Part shown: positions 1-8,237 of the stretch, piece after piece | How the letters are laid out: every line of letters begins with the position of its first letter | How positions within the stretch are numbered: position 1 is the stretch's first letter | Origin: an uncultured Desulfovibrio sp. | GTDB lineage: Bacteria > Desulfobacterota > Desulfovibrionia > Desulfovibrionales > Desulfovibrionaceae | Direction of reading: 5' to 3' | NCBI GenBank assembly: GCA_913063155.1 | Contig: CAJXYU010000005.1 | Location: forward strand, 248,001 to 312,000 | Length of the DNA: 64,000 nt | Translations under genes and position numbers: made by a program | The notes under the pieces: generated by a model | Database searches by the model: none | Told to the model about the DNA's origin: nothing | What the model saw: the letters and a program-made list of their open reading frames with translations, nothing else

Positions 1-1039
1 CATGGATATCGAGGGTAATCCGCAGGTGGCCGACCTGGCCAAGATGCCGCACCTGCTGGTGGCGGGCGCCACCGGGGCCGGGAAAAGTGTCTGCCTGAAT
101 TCCTTTTTGTTGAGCATGCTCTACAAGGCCTCGCCCGAAGAGGTGAAGTTGCTTCTGGTGGACCCCAAGCGCATCGAGCTTGCTCCGTATGCCTCCCTGC
201 CGCACCTCGTGCATCCGGTGGTTACGGAAATGGCTCTGGCCAAGAGCGCTCTGGAGTGGGCGGTCTTCGAGATGGATTGCCGTTACCAGAGTATGGCCAA
301 GCTCGGCGTACGCAACATCGAGGGCTACAACAAGAAGTTGGCCAGCTTGGGCGACGACCGTCCGGAAGGGTTGGAGGCGCTTAAACCCATGCCGTACCTC
401 GTCATTATTATTGACGAGCTTGCGGACTTGATGATGACCGCAGCCAAGGAAGTGGAAATGCACATTGTGCGCCTGGCCCAGCTGGCCCGTGCCGCAGGCA
501 TCCACATGATCCTGGCCACGCAGCGGCCCAGTGTGGACGTTGTCACCGGTCTGATCAAGGCCAACTTTCCGACCCGCATTTCCTTTTTCGTGACTTCGAA
601 ATTCGACTCGCGCACCATTCTGGATGCAGTTGGCTCGGAACGCCTGCTCGGCCGTGGGGATATGCTCTTCAAGCCCAGCGGCGGCAAGCTCAAACGCATG
701 CATGGAGCATACGTTGATGAGGCCGAGATCGCCGGAGTCGTGGAATTCTGGAACAATCGTGTGCAGCAGGAGTTCGATCTGGACTTCAACGACTGGAAAC
801 AGGATGAAGGTGGTGGGAACGGTGGCGGTGCGTTCGGCGGCGGTTCGTCGGACGACCCGGTATACAACGAAGCGGTACAGTTTGTGCTTGAACAGGGCAA
901 GGCGTCCATTTCCCTCATTCAACGCAGGTTCCGTATCGGGTTCAACCGTGCTGCACGCTACATTGAGCAGATGGAGCAGGAAGGGCTGCTTGGACCACAG
1001 GAAGGCAGCAAGCCGAGACGAGTCATTAAGCCGGAATAA
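1..1039 (+). CDS. ftsK: DNA translocase FtsK, C-terminal part (5' end outside window)
   Basis: Septal DNA pump that moves chromosome ends at division and activates XerCD at dif. Only the motor and gamma parts are in the window. About 22 codons in, a Walker A loop GATGAGKS is visible, then LVDPKRIEL, a Walker B strand ending IIIDELADLM, and ILATQRPSVDV, all typical of the FtsK/SpoIIIE RecA-like motor. A Gly/Ser-rich linker (about residues 270-285) leads into a winged-helix gamma domain (about 286-345, RRFRIGFNRAARYIEQM) that reads KOPS sites. The window starts inside the gene, so the membrane and linker domains are not seen. The xerD gene at 17343 is a functional partner elsewhere in this window. 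lolA follows directly. Confidence 0.97.
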   Translation, partial: MDIEGNPQVADLAKMPHLLVAGATGAGKSVCLNSFLLSMLYKASPEEVKLLLVDPKRIELAPYASLPHLVHPVVTEMALAKSALEWAVFEMDCRYQSMAKLGVRNIEGYNKKLASLGDDRPEGLEALKPMPYLVIIIDELADLMMTAAKEVEMHIVRLAQLARAAGIHMILATQRPSVDVVTGLIKANFPTRISFFVTSKFDSRTILDAVGSERLLGRGDMLFKPSGGKLKRMHGAYVDEAEIAGVVEFWNNRVQQEFDLDFNDWKQDEGGGNGGGAFGGGSSDDPVYNEAVQFVLEQGKASISLIQRRFRIGFNRAARYIEQMEQEGLLGPQEGSKPRRVIKPE

Positions 1040-1051
1040 TTGGAGATATCT

Positions 1052-1738
1052 GTGAGAAAAATACTGAGTGTACTGTGTCTGGCCCTTGTCGTAACTACCT
1101 CCAGCGCCTTTGCGGGCGCGCCGATACCAATGGCGGACCTGCCGGACGCCATACAGAAGAAGTATGACGACATGGGGACATTCACTGCATCCTTTGTGCA
1201 AGAATTGACCAACGTTTCCAGCGGTGAGGTCGAGATACGCAATGGGAGCATCTGGTTCAAACAGCCGTCGCTGGTGCGTTGGGAAACCAAGATGCCGGAA
1301 AAGGAAATTTTGGTGCTTGGTCCAGAAGAGGCCTGGGATTATTTCGAAGATGAGGGACTGGCCTTCAAGTATCGCGTTTCCGGCCTGCTGGATTCCAAGA
1401 CCATCCTGCGCTTCATTTCCGGTCAGGCCAATATAAAAGAAGATTTCTACATCAAGACACAATGGGAAGGCGCAGACCAGGTCCGCAGGAAGTGGGGCAA
1501 GGGATACGTCATTCTTCAGCTTACCCCCAAGGAGCCCGAGCCGGGTATGGTGCAAGCCTACATCGGTGTGGAGCCCGACACCGGGTTGCTGCGGCAGGTC
1601 ATGATCGTTGATTTCTACGGCAACGGAAATGAGATCAGGTTGTCCGACGTGAAAACTTCGGTGGATATCGACCCGAAGCTTTTCACCTTCACTCCACCTA
1701 AAGGTACGCAAATCGAAGACAACACACAGGCCTACTAG
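1052..1738 (+). CDS. lolA: Outer-membrane lipoprotein carrier protein LolA
   Basis: Periplasmic chaperone that carries lipoproteins from LolCDE to the outer membrane. I chose GTG at 1052 over TTG at 1040, because GGAG at 1042-1045 sits 6 bases before the GTG and the product then starts with a compact signal peptide (VRKILSVLCLALVV...SSAFA). The 228-residue product has the family pattern: F-Q-Q/E-like FTASFVQEL near the start of the mature part, GSIWFKQPSLVRWE, and an all-beta remainder. It follows ftsK by 12 bases, and the ftsK-lolA order is common in proteobacteria. A strong terminator follows the stop codon. Confidence 0.93.
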   Translation: MRKILSVLCLALVVTTSSAFAGAPIPMADLPDAIQKKYDDMGTFTASFVQELTNVSSGEVEIRNGSIWFKQPSLVRWETKMPEKEILVLGPEEAWDYFEDEGLAFKYRVSGLLDSKTILRFISGQANIKEDFYIKTQWEGADQVRRKWGKGYVILQLTPKEPEPGMVQAYIGVEPDTGLLRQVMIVDFYGNGNEIRLSDVKTSVDIDPKLFTFTPPKGTQIEDNTQAY

Positions 1739-1759
1739 CCTGTTGATGGTATAAGTCAC

Positions 1760-1795
1760 AAAAAAGCCAGTCCCGTCCGGGGCTGGCTTTTTTGT
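1760..1795 (+). terminator. Bidirectional rho-independent terminator between lolA and the pseudouridine synthase gene
   Basis: AAAAAGCCAG at 1761-1770 pairs with CTGGCTTTTT at 1783-1792, with a GC-rich inner part. It has T runs on one side and A runs on the other, so it can end both convergent transcripts. Confidence 0.9.
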
Positions 1796-1810
1796 GTTCA
1801 ATCGATTGGT

Positions 1811-2560
1811 TTATTGAAGCCTTACGGCCTTTTTGAGTGTAGCGAGCTCCTCTTCATTCAGTTCGCGCCACTGGCCTTTGGATAGGTTGCCCAGCTTGAC
1901 CGGTCCCTGCTTGATGCGTTTCAGGGTCAGAATGCTCAGGCCGAGATCCCTGCACATTCGCCTGATTTGGCGGTTCACACCCTGCATGAGGGTCAGCTCC
2001 AGCACTTGCTTGTCGTTGCGGGGCGGCAGCGTCTTTACCTTGACCGGGGCCAGTTTTTCCCCTTCGGAAAGGATCATGCCCCGTTCCATGGTTTCGACAT
2101 CCCGCTTGGAGATTTTTCCTTTGATGGTCACCAGATAGACTTTGGGAAGGTGCCATTTGGGGTGGGTCAGGCGGTAGCAAAGCTCGCCGTCTGTGGTCAG
2201 CAGCAGCAATCCTTCGGAAAAAAAGTCCAGCCTGCCCACCGGAAAGGGACGCTGCTGACGGATGTGCCGGGGCAGCAGGTCCAGGACGGTCTGCCGTCCC
2301 TGAGGGTCCTTGGCCGTGGTGACCGTCTGGATGGGTTTGTGCAGCAAAATGGTGAGGTCGGAAGATGACTCCTGACTCGCAATGGGCTTGCCGTCCACCT
2401 TGACCGTGTCGTGACCCGGCGCCACCTTGATGCCGGGCGAGTCGGCAACGGTTCCGTTGACCTTGACCCGACCGGCAAAAACAAGTTCATCGGCGCCGCG
2501 CCGCGACGCGACGCCGTTTTGCGCCAAAAATTTATTCAGACGTACAGGCGTATTGCCCAT
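1811..2560 (-). CDS. rluB: RsuA/RluB-family rRNA pseudouridine synthase
   Basis: Isomerises a uridine in rRNA to pseudouridine. The 249-residue protein has an N-terminal S4 RNA-binding domain (about 6-60, RLNKFLAQNGVASRR) and a catalytic domain with VGRLDFFSEGLLLLTTDGE. The conserved Asp of GRLD is at residue 112. The family usually has GRLDYxTxGLLLLTNDGE, so FFS is a mild variant. GVNRQIRRMC further on is typical of the RluB/RluE/RsuA branch. Length suits RluB (large-subunit U2605) better than RsuA, but the target base cannot be read from sequence. It is convergent with lolA. Confidence 0.88.
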   Translation of the reverse strand: MGNTPVRLNKFLAQNGVASRRGADELVFAGRVKVNGTVADSPGIKVAPGHDTVKVDGKPIASQESSSDLTILLHKPIQTVTTAKDPQGRQTVLDLLPRHIRQQRPFPVGRLDFFSEGLLLLTTDGELCYRLTHPKWHLPKVYLVTIKGKISKRDVETMERGMILSEGEKLAPVKVKTLPPRNDKQVLELTLMQGVNRQIRRMCRDLGLSILTLKRIKQGPVKLGNLSKGQWRELNEEELATLKKAVRLQ

Positions 2561-2572
2561 TATGTATTTCTC

Positions 2573-3199
2573 TTATGCGGTTTGTATGACCTTCGATGCG
2601 AGCTGCAGGCTGGTGACGACGTCCAGCATGTTGGTGGTTTCGCCTACCTTTTTCCTGTCCGTGAGTTTGAAGTGCTCCAGGCATGTGCCGCAGACGAGAA
2701 TGGAAACACCCGTGCTCTCGAGCTCTTGCAGTTTCTCCAGACAATCGCTGCCTTCAACTGCCAGCTTGACTCCGCCGTTGACCAATATGATCCGCCACAG
2801 GTCATTGCCCATTTCCGGCAAAGTTGCAAGGAAGTTGAGCATGAGTTTGCCTCCGAGCATGTCGTCACCTGTCCCCACGGTGTTTCCGGTGATGAATACA
2901 CAAGCTTTTTGTTGGGCGGCATCGGTGGCGACCTGACCGATTTGCTCATCGCTCATGATTTCGCATTGTTCGCAGCTTTCATCGTCCCTGGCGCCGGTGA
3001 CTATGAATTCCTTGCCTCTTTTTTCATGGGAGACGGTGTACCCCTTGGTGTTCAGGAAACGAGACACGTTTTCCCTGGCCGGGTCGTTATCCACAATGAC
3101 CTTGATGATGGCCGGAGTGTTGGATTCGATGCACTGCTTGCTTTTCAGCACGGGCTGAGGGCAGGGCAGCCCTTGGCATTTCAGTGTTATTTCAGACAT
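2573..3199 (-). CDS. yedF: Sulfurtransferase-like selenium metabolism protein YedF
   Basis: Two-part protein of 208 residues. The N-terminal TusA-like domain (about 1-70) has GLPCPQPV with the conserved Cys at residue 13. The C-terminal half is DsrE/DsrF-like, with LVCGTCLEHF near the end. This architecture is that of the YedF family found in selenium-using bacteria, which is thought to handle sulfur or selenium persulfides; the exact reaction is not established. A good ribosome site (AAGGAAG) precedes the ATG. It is 12 bases upstream of the pseudouridine synthase gene on the same strand and may share its transcript. Its presence hints at selenoprotein use, which is inference. Confidence 0.85.
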   Translation of the reverse strand: MSEITLKCQGLPCPQPVLKSKQCIESNTPAIIKVIVDNDPARENVSRFLNTKGYTVSHEKRGKEFIVTGARDDESCEQCEIMSDEQIGQVATDAAQQKACVFITGNTVGTGDDMLGGKLMLNFLATLPEMGNDLWRIILVNGGVKLAVEGSDCLEKLQELESTGVSILVCGTCLEHFKLTDRKKVGETTNMLDVVTSLQLASKVIQTA

Positions 3200-3335
3200 G
3201 ACGTCACTTCCTTGATTGTGTTTGTAGGTGCTCTGATATATGCCATGAGGGTTGTCACTACAATGAAATAGAGTTTTTCTATCTTTCTTGTTTTAATTAA
3301 TAGATGGATTTAGCAACCTCAAGTTTACGTAGTTC

Positions 3336-3983
3336 ATGAAAATACCCATTGATCCTCTGAGCCTGACTCCGGCCATCTCCGTTCTCTATAAGATGTGGAT
3401 ACGGAGTCTGCGTTTCAAAGACCAGGCCGGCTGGGAAAAGATACGCAGCCTCCACGAGCAGGGTCGCCCATTGGTACTGTGTCTGTGGCATGAAGAGATA
3501 TTCGCGGTAACGGGGTTCGGTTACACCAAGACCAGAGATCTGGTTACCTTCGTCAGCCAGAGCAAGGATGGGGAGCTGATCACCCGTGTGCTGCTCTCCT
3601 TGGGCCATGTGCCTGCACGCGGTTCCAGTTCCAAGGGAGGCGTTCGTGCCTTGCTCAAGGCCAAGCGTATCATGGAGCAGCAGCACCGCATGGCTGTGTT
3701 CACCATTGACGGTCCGCGCGGTCCCCGCCGTGTTCCCAAGGACGGCCCCATATTTTTGGCCCAACGTGCCGGAGCCAAGATTGTCCCCTTACGCGCCTTT
3801 CCCAGGCGTGCAATCGTTTTCGAGAAATCCTGGGACCATTTTCAGGTGCCGTATCCGTTCACTTCCTGCCCTGTACGTGTAGGAGATCCATATGACGTGA
3901 CCACGGAGAAGCTGACGGAAGAGGTGATGGGCCGGGAACGGGAAAAGTTGCGGCAGGCCATGGAAAGCCTGAAGCCTGACTAA
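3336..3983 (+). CDS. DUF374-family lysophospholipid acyltransferase-like protein
   Basis: A 215-residue protein of the DUF374 group within the PlsC/LPLAT acyltransferase superfamily. It is probably membrane-associated and likely transfers an acyl chain to a lipid or lipid A precursor; the substrate is unknown. Visible family features are the LVLCLWHEEIF segment, with His and acidic residues in the place of the HX4D motif, followed by VSQSKDGELI, RGSSSKGGVRAL and FTIDGPRGPRR. It stands alone, divergent from yedF and convergent with gcvT. The ATG has only a weak ribosome site. Confidence 0.8.
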   Translation: MKIPIDPLSLTPAISVLYKMWIRSLRFKDQAGWEKIRSLHEQGRPLVLCLWHEEIFAVTGFGYTKTRDLVTFVSQSKDGELITRVLLSLGHVPARGSSSKGGVRALLKAKRIMEQQHRMAVFTIDGPRGPRRVPKDGPIFLAQRAGAKIVPLRAFPRRAIVFEKSWDHFQVPYPFTSCPVRVGDPYDVTTEKLTEEVMGREREKLRQAMESLKPD

Positions 3984-3986
3984 AAA

Positions 3987-4015
3987 GAAAAGGGTGCCTG
4001 AAGGCACCCTTTTTA
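3987..4015 (+). terminator. Terminator shared by the DUF374 gene and gcvT
   Basis: AAAAGGGTGCC pairs with GGCACCCTTTT around a TGAA loop. It has a T tract on the plus strand and an A tract on the other side, so it probably acts in both directions. Confidence 0.88.
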
Positions 4016-4036
4016 TGTTCGTGTTTAAACGAGTCG

Positions 4037-5119
4037 CTAATCGACTTTCATCCTGGCCGTGCCCTTGGTGTGGAAAGGCAGAGAACCTTTCCGGGCTTCC
4101 AGTTCGGTTCTCGCGGTCTTGATGGTGAAGGCTTCGTTGTCTTCGGCCTCGGCTGTGACGTAGGCCAGGGCCAGGCAGCAGCCCAGGGTCGGGGCAAAGG
4201 AGCCGCTGGTGATCATGCCGACCTTTTTGCCGTCCAGAAGCACTTCATCATGGTGTCGTGCGGTTCGGCGGCCTTCAATGACCAGGGGGACGAGCTTCTC
4301 CCGTACTTTCCCGAGGCCGGACTTGCCGATGTATTCACTTTCCTTTTTCAGGAAGAATCCGGCATTGGCCTCGACTGGGGTGTGCGCGATATCCAGGTCC
4401 TGGCCATAAAGGGGGTAGCCCGCTTCCAGGCGCAGGGTGTCTCGGGCGCCGAGTCCGACCGGCATGGTGCGCTCATCGGCCATAAGCTTTTCCCAGGTTT
4501 CCAGCGCCTTGTCGGCCGGAAGGTAGAGCTCATACCCAAGCTCGCCGGTGTAGCCGGTGCGGCTGACGATGAGCTTGAAACCGTTCCATTCGATTTCTTC
4601 AAAATTGAAGTATTTCAAATGATTCCATTTTATACCCATGACGTCATTGAGCACGGCCAGGCTGGTGGGGCCCTGCACGTCGATCTTGGCGGTATCGTCG
4701 CTGACGTCCCTGAAGTTCAGGTCGGCCGGGATATTTTTCTTGATCCAGTTGAAATCGTTCTCACGGCACGCACCGTTGACCACGAGCATGTAGCTGTCTT
4801 TCTCCAGGCAGTAGATGATCAGGTCGTCGAGGATGCCGCCGTCGTCGGCCAGCATAAAGCCGTAACGGCATTTGCCCGGTGCGAGAGTTCCGAGGTCGTG
4901 GGTGACCACTTTGTTCAGAGCGTTCATGGCGCCGGGGCCGGAGAGTAGAAATTCACCCATGTGGCTGATGTCGAAGATGCCGGTTTCCATTCGGGTGTGT
5001 TTATGTTCGACCATGATGCCTTTGTACTGGACAGGCATGTCGAATCCGGCGAACGGAGCCATTTTTGCGCCGTTGTCGCGGTGCCATTGGGTCAGCGGGG
5101 TGGCGAGCAATTGTTCCAC
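4037..5119 (-). CDS. gcvT: Aminomethyltransferase, glycine cleavage system T protein
   Basis: Transfers the aminomethyl carbon from lipoyl-H protein to tetrahydrofolate in the glycine cleavage system. The start is a GTG at 5119 with AGGAGG 4 bases upstream, giving 360 residues, the usual GcvT length. Family landmarks are PFAGFDMPVQY, FDISHMGEF, LADDGGILDDL (folate/Asp region), SRTGYTGELGYEL and GLGARDTLRLEAG. gcvH, gcvP and lpd are not nearby, so the gene is separated from its partners here. The 581-residue unknown gene ends 28 bases upstream on the same strand, suggesting co-transcription. Confidence 0.93.
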   Translation of the reverse strand: MEQLLATPLTQWHRDNGAKMAPFAGFDMPVQYKGIMVEHKHTRMETGIFDISHMGEFLLSGPGAMNALNKVVTHDLGTLAPGKCRYGFMLADDGGILDDLIIYCLEKDSYMLVVNGACRENDFNWIKKNIPADLNFRDVSDDTAKIDVQGPTSLAVLNDVMGIKWNHLKYFNFEEIEWNGFKLIVSRTGYTGELGYELYLPADKALETWEKLMADERTMPVGLGARDTLRLEAGYPLYGQDLDIAHTPVEANAGFFLKKESEYIGKSGLGKVREKLVPLVIEGRRTARHHDEVLLDGKKVGMITSGSFAPTLGCCLALAYVTAEAEDNEAFTIKTARTELEARKGSLPFHTKGTARMKVD

Positions 5120-5147
5120 GCTTCCTCCTTGATATGGGGCGGGAGAT

Positions 5148-6893
5148 TTAGAAATTCTGGAAACTGTGTTCGGAAACAGAGGTAGTTCTCGATTTGCGGA
5201 TGGACCTGAACTCATCGAGCAGCGACACGAGGCGGCTGTAGTATTTCTTGACCTTGAGGCCATATCCGGTGAGTTCCTCATCCTTTTTGCCGATGTAGTT
5301 CCGCAGCACATAGGGGTCGGAAACCACATCTTCGCCTATAACAAGAACTTTAGCCACGAGCTGATCGAAATAATTGACGATTTCATACTTGAGTTCGCCA
5401 AGGATCTCCGTCATCAGCTCAAGCATTCTCAGGTAGGCTATTTTTTCTCCCTTGTACACCCTGGAGCGCAGGTCCTCCAGGGTTCTGACCTTGCGGGCCT
5501 GTTGGATCTGACTGTATTTTGCCCAGACTTCCTGGTGTAAATCCTTGTATTCATTAAATACATCCCAGTTTTCCGGGGTCAGAAGGTAGCCGTCCAGTAC
5601 TTTGACCACCTGGGAGTAGAACTCATCGGAGTAGTCCACGATGCGGTGCGTGTGCTTGGAGAGCCAGGAGTAGAGAAATTTGAGGCGATTCTCATGGGTA
5701 TCCGTGTTGCGGATGATTTCCCTGCGTTTGTAGGTGATGCTGCCGCGCAGTTCGCCTCGTACAATATCGTTGAGGCGCAGAAGCATGTTCTGGGCATTCT
5801 GAATGATGTTCAGATGATCCAGCACCCGGCCGGTGACCGGGTGAATGATCTCCTGACGCAGTACGGAGAGGGCGCGATCTTCGCGAACGTTTTTTTGGCT
5901 GTACTGGTGTTGCTGGTAAACCACCCGGAGGATACAGACGTTTTTCTTGGTATCTATCAGGAAACCTTGCTCTTTGAGCATTGTGATGGTTTCCTTCTGG
6001 TTGGGATTAACGGCCACAAGGGCTATTTTTTCCACCTGCGGGTAGTGGCGGCGGCGTTTGGTGTGATCACCGGAAAGCAGGGTCGTGATGGTCCGGTCAC
6101 TCTGTCCGAGCACGCGAACCATGAATTTTTCACCCATGCGGTGCAGTCTGCGGGCGAACAGTGAGGCTGAGGTGCGACGTTCGGAGACAATGGGGAATCC
6201 ATGCAGTTCCATGAGAAACTGGTACACGAACAAACGATTGCACTCGTACATGAGGTTGTCGCCCGGCTTGAATTTGCCGATCTTCAAGCCGAACTGTTTG
6301 AGTTCACTGTCCAGGTTGGAGGGCAGTGAGGCGTAAACACCGGCCATGCTGAAATTTTCGGAACTGTCATGGGACAGGATGTGCGCCCGCTCCAGTTGGA
6401 GCAGGAAGGGGAGCAGTTTGTCGTAGGCAGCCAGTCCGCAAATGTCCTGCTCACCGAAGTTTTTCAGGAAGTCTGCGTGGCTGCGTTTGGGGAGCCTGCT
6501 CTGGAAGGTCCTCAGATTTGCGGCGAAAACACTGGATTCCAGCTGGCAGGTGTCATTGATGCCTTCGGTATACTGCCAATCCATGAGCGTATGCAGGGCA
6601 TCGTACTGGAATATTTCCCTAAAGGAGTTCAGAGGGCGCTCAAAGGCGACCATGCTGAATCCCGGGAGCTTCTTGTATTCGTAGAGGTCGATTTCAAAGG
6701 AAGGCAGTAGTTCACGGGCTTCCACCAAGGGGTAGTCTTCCACTTCGAAATACGGCCGCAGCAGGCAATGTTTGATGTGCTGCCAGTCGAGGTACTGCTT
6801 CAGTTCCTTGATGGTGGACAGTTCAAGGGGACGCTGTGCGTGGTGCGTATGGTCGAAATAACCCGGCGCTTCACTGAATGCTGTTTCCCACAT
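5148..6893 (-). CDS. Uncharacterised 581-residue protein upstream of gcvT
   Basis: I do not recognise this protein. It has no signal peptide, no obvious transmembrane segment and no nucleotide-binding motif, and is rich in charged and aromatic residues. The C-terminal half (about 330-560) reads as mostly long helices. A basic stretch THTKRRRHYP-like segment lies near residue 280. The ATG at 6893 has AGGAAG 7 bases upstream, and codon use looks like its neighbours, so the frame is convincing. It precedes gcvT by 28 bases on the same strand. On the minus strand a TATAAT lies at 6980-6975, about 82 bases upstream, but no good -35 pairs with it. Function unknown; probably cytosolic. Confidence 0.8.
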   Translation of the reverse strand: MWETAFSEAPGYFDHTHHAQRPLELSTIKELKQYLDWQHIKHCLLRPYFEVEDYPLVEARELLPSFEIDLYEYKKLPGFSMVAFERPLNSFREIFQYDALHTLMDWQYTEGINDTCQLESSVFAANLRTFQSRLPKRSHADFLKNFGEQDICGLAAYDKLLPFLLQLERAHILSHDSSENFSMAGVYASLPSNLDSELKQFGLKIGKFKPGDNLMYECNRLFVYQFLMELHGFPIVSERRTSASLFARRLHRMGEKFMVRVLGQSDRTITTLLSGDHTKRRRHYPQVEKIALVAVNPNQKETITMLKEQGFLIDTKKNVCILRVVYQQHQYSQKNVREDRALSVLRQEIIHPVTGRVLDHLNIIQNAQNMLLRLNDIVRGELRGSITYKRREIIRNTDTHENRLKFLYSWLSKHTHRIVDYSDEFYSQVVKVLDGYLLTPENWDVFNEYKDLHQEVWAKYSQIQQARKVRTLEDLRSRVYKGEKIAYLRMLELMTEILGELKYEIVNYFDQLVAKVLVIGEDVVSDPYVLRNYIGKKDEELTGYGLKVKKYYSRLVSLLDEFRSIRKSRTTSVSEHSFQNF

Positions 6894-7097
6894 GCCGACT
6901 TCCTGATGATCAGGTGATGAATGTTGGTATCCCCAATAGATTGCAACCCACTGTTATGTTGAACATATAGCGTGATTATACACGATTGACAATTGTTTTC
7001 CCTGCTTGAAGGCGGGAAATGATGCCAAGTCAGAAGAGAGTGTACATTGTTGTGAATTGCAATTTTAAATAAAGTTTTTTTTAATTAATTCAAATTA

Positions 7098-7126
7098 TTG
7101 ACTCAATCCAGGTGTGTGGCTATTAT
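7098..7126 (+). promoter_or_regulatory. Sigma-70-type promoter for the DUF6485 gene
   Basis: TTGACT at 7098-7103 and TATTAT at 7121-7126 are separated by exactly 17 bases in an AT-rich stretch, about 50 bases ahead of the start codon at 7175. It lies in the 281-base divergent gap (6894-7174), in which I see no other feature apart from a weak hairpin around 6999-7020. Confidence 0.65.
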
Positions 7127-7174
7127 TTTTCGAGAAAATCACGGCATGTCACATCAGCTTTGAGGTGAGAAATA

Positions 7175-7378
7175 ATGAGGAAAAAGGATCATTGCCCTCG
7201 GGTCAAAATCAATGAGCAGCACTGCACTTGCACATACAATTGCGACAAGCACTCCCTGTGCTGTGAATGTCTTCACTATCACCGTCAGAGGGGGGAGTTG
7301 CCGGGGTGCTATTTTACTCCCGAAGAAGAACAGATGTATAATCGAAGCGTGGAGTTCTTCATATCCAGAAGATCATGA
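7175..7378 (+). CDS. DUF6485-family small cysteine-rich protein
   Basis: A 67-residue protein with seven Cys in the first half, CTCTYNCDKHSLCCECLHYH, then RGELPGCYF and a short acidic helix with Tyr-Asn-Arg-Ser. This matches the small DUF6485 family of anaerobic bacteria by its pattern NCxCTYxxCxxxxxCCxCLxxHRxxGELPxCxF. The Cys/His spacing suggests a metal (zinc or Fe-S) site; function is unknown. It has its own promoter and a terminator, so it is probably transcribed alone. Confidence 0.75.
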   Translation: MRKKDHCPRVKINEQHCTCTYNCDKHSLCCECLHYHRQRGELPGCYFTPEEEQMYNRSVEFFISRRS

Positions 7379-7413
7379 AGCGCTCAGATTGAAATGTTTT
7401 AATTGTGAAAAAA

Positions 7414-7445
7414 TAAAGGGGACGGTTCTTTCGTCCCTTTCTTTT
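7414..7445 (+). terminator. Terminator after the DUF6485 gene
   Basis: AAAGGGGACG (7416-7425) pairs with CGTCCCTTT (7432-7440) around a short loop, followed by CTTTTT. The downstream gene's ribosome site (AGGAG at 7447) begins immediately after it. Confidence 0.75.
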
Positions 7446-7457
7446 TAGGAGTATCCC

Positions 7458-8237
7458 ATGAGTATGAATATACTGCTTGGAAAAACCATTGAGGCTGTCG
7501 CCTCGGCTGGTGAGCTCATCGTTGAGGCAAACAAAAAACCAAGGAATATCAAGTATAAAGGCAAGATAGACCTTGTCACTGATACGGATTTGGCCGTTGA
7601 GCTGGCTTTGAAGGAGCGCTTGGCGAAGGTTCTTCCCGGCTCCACCTTTCTGGCCGAGGAAACCGCCAGCGACGCGGAGCTTGGCGACAATACTTGGATT
7701 ATCGACCCGGTGGACGGTACGACCAATTTTGCCCACGGACTGCCCATGGTGGCCACTTCCGTGGGACTTTGGCAGGACGGTCGCATGAAGCTCGGGGTCG
7801 TCAACCTTCCGCTCATGGGCGAAATGTTTGCCGCGGCCAAGGGAGAGGGGGCGACCATGAACGGCAAGCCCATTTCCGTTTCAGCCATCGGAGAGCTGGA
7901 GAAGGCCCTGCTTGCCACAGGCTTTCCCTATGCCATTGGTGATCACCTGGAAATGCTGATGAAACAGCTGCGGAGAGTTTTGAAAGCAAGCCAGGGGGTG
8001 CGCAGGCCGGGGGCCGCGGCGCTGGACCTGGCCTATGTGGCTTGCGGCAGGTACGACGGTTTCTACGAAAGCGCTCTGAACCCTTGGGACACGGCAGCCG
8101 GCTGGCTGCTGGTGGAAGAGGCCGGCGGCAAGGTTTCCCAATATGACGACAACACGGATTATGCCTTTGGCGCGCCGTCCATCATGGCCACTAACGGCCT
8201 GATTCATTCGGCGCTGGGAAAATTGGTTAATGTCTAA
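7458..8237 (+). CDS. suhB: Inositol-1-monophosphatase family protein
   Basis: Mg-dependent, Li-sensitive phosphatase of the IMPase/SuhB family, 259 residues. The metal-binding signature is complete: LAEET (Glu-Glu), IIDPVDGTTNF, and near the C-terminus NPWDTAAGWLLVEEAGG. It hydrolyses inositol monophosphate or related sugar phosphates; SuhB proteins may also have an RNA-polymerase/antitermination role, which sequence alone cannot show. ATG 7458 has AGGAG 6 bases upstream. Its stop codon overlaps the stop codon of the convergent Nudix gene by 4 bases. Confidence 0.92.
   Translation: MSMNILLGKTIEAVASAGELIVEANKKPRNIKYKGKIDLVTDTDLAVELALKERLAKVLPGSTFLAEETASDAELGDNTWIIDPVDGTTNFAHGLPMVATSVGLWQDGRMKLGVVNLPLMGEMFAAAKGEGATMNGKPISVSAIGELEKALLATGFPYAIGDHLEMLMKQLRRVLKASQGVRRPGAAALDLAYVACGRYDGFYESALNPWDTAAGWLLVEEAGGKVSQYDDNTDYAFGAPSIMATNGLIHSALGKLVNV

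Noticed and set aside
5120-5329. Longer N-terminal extension of gcvT (to 5329)
   Set aside because: The extra residues are out-of-frame sequence from the upstream 581-residue gene; the GTG at 5119 has an AGGAGG site and gives the normal GcvT length.
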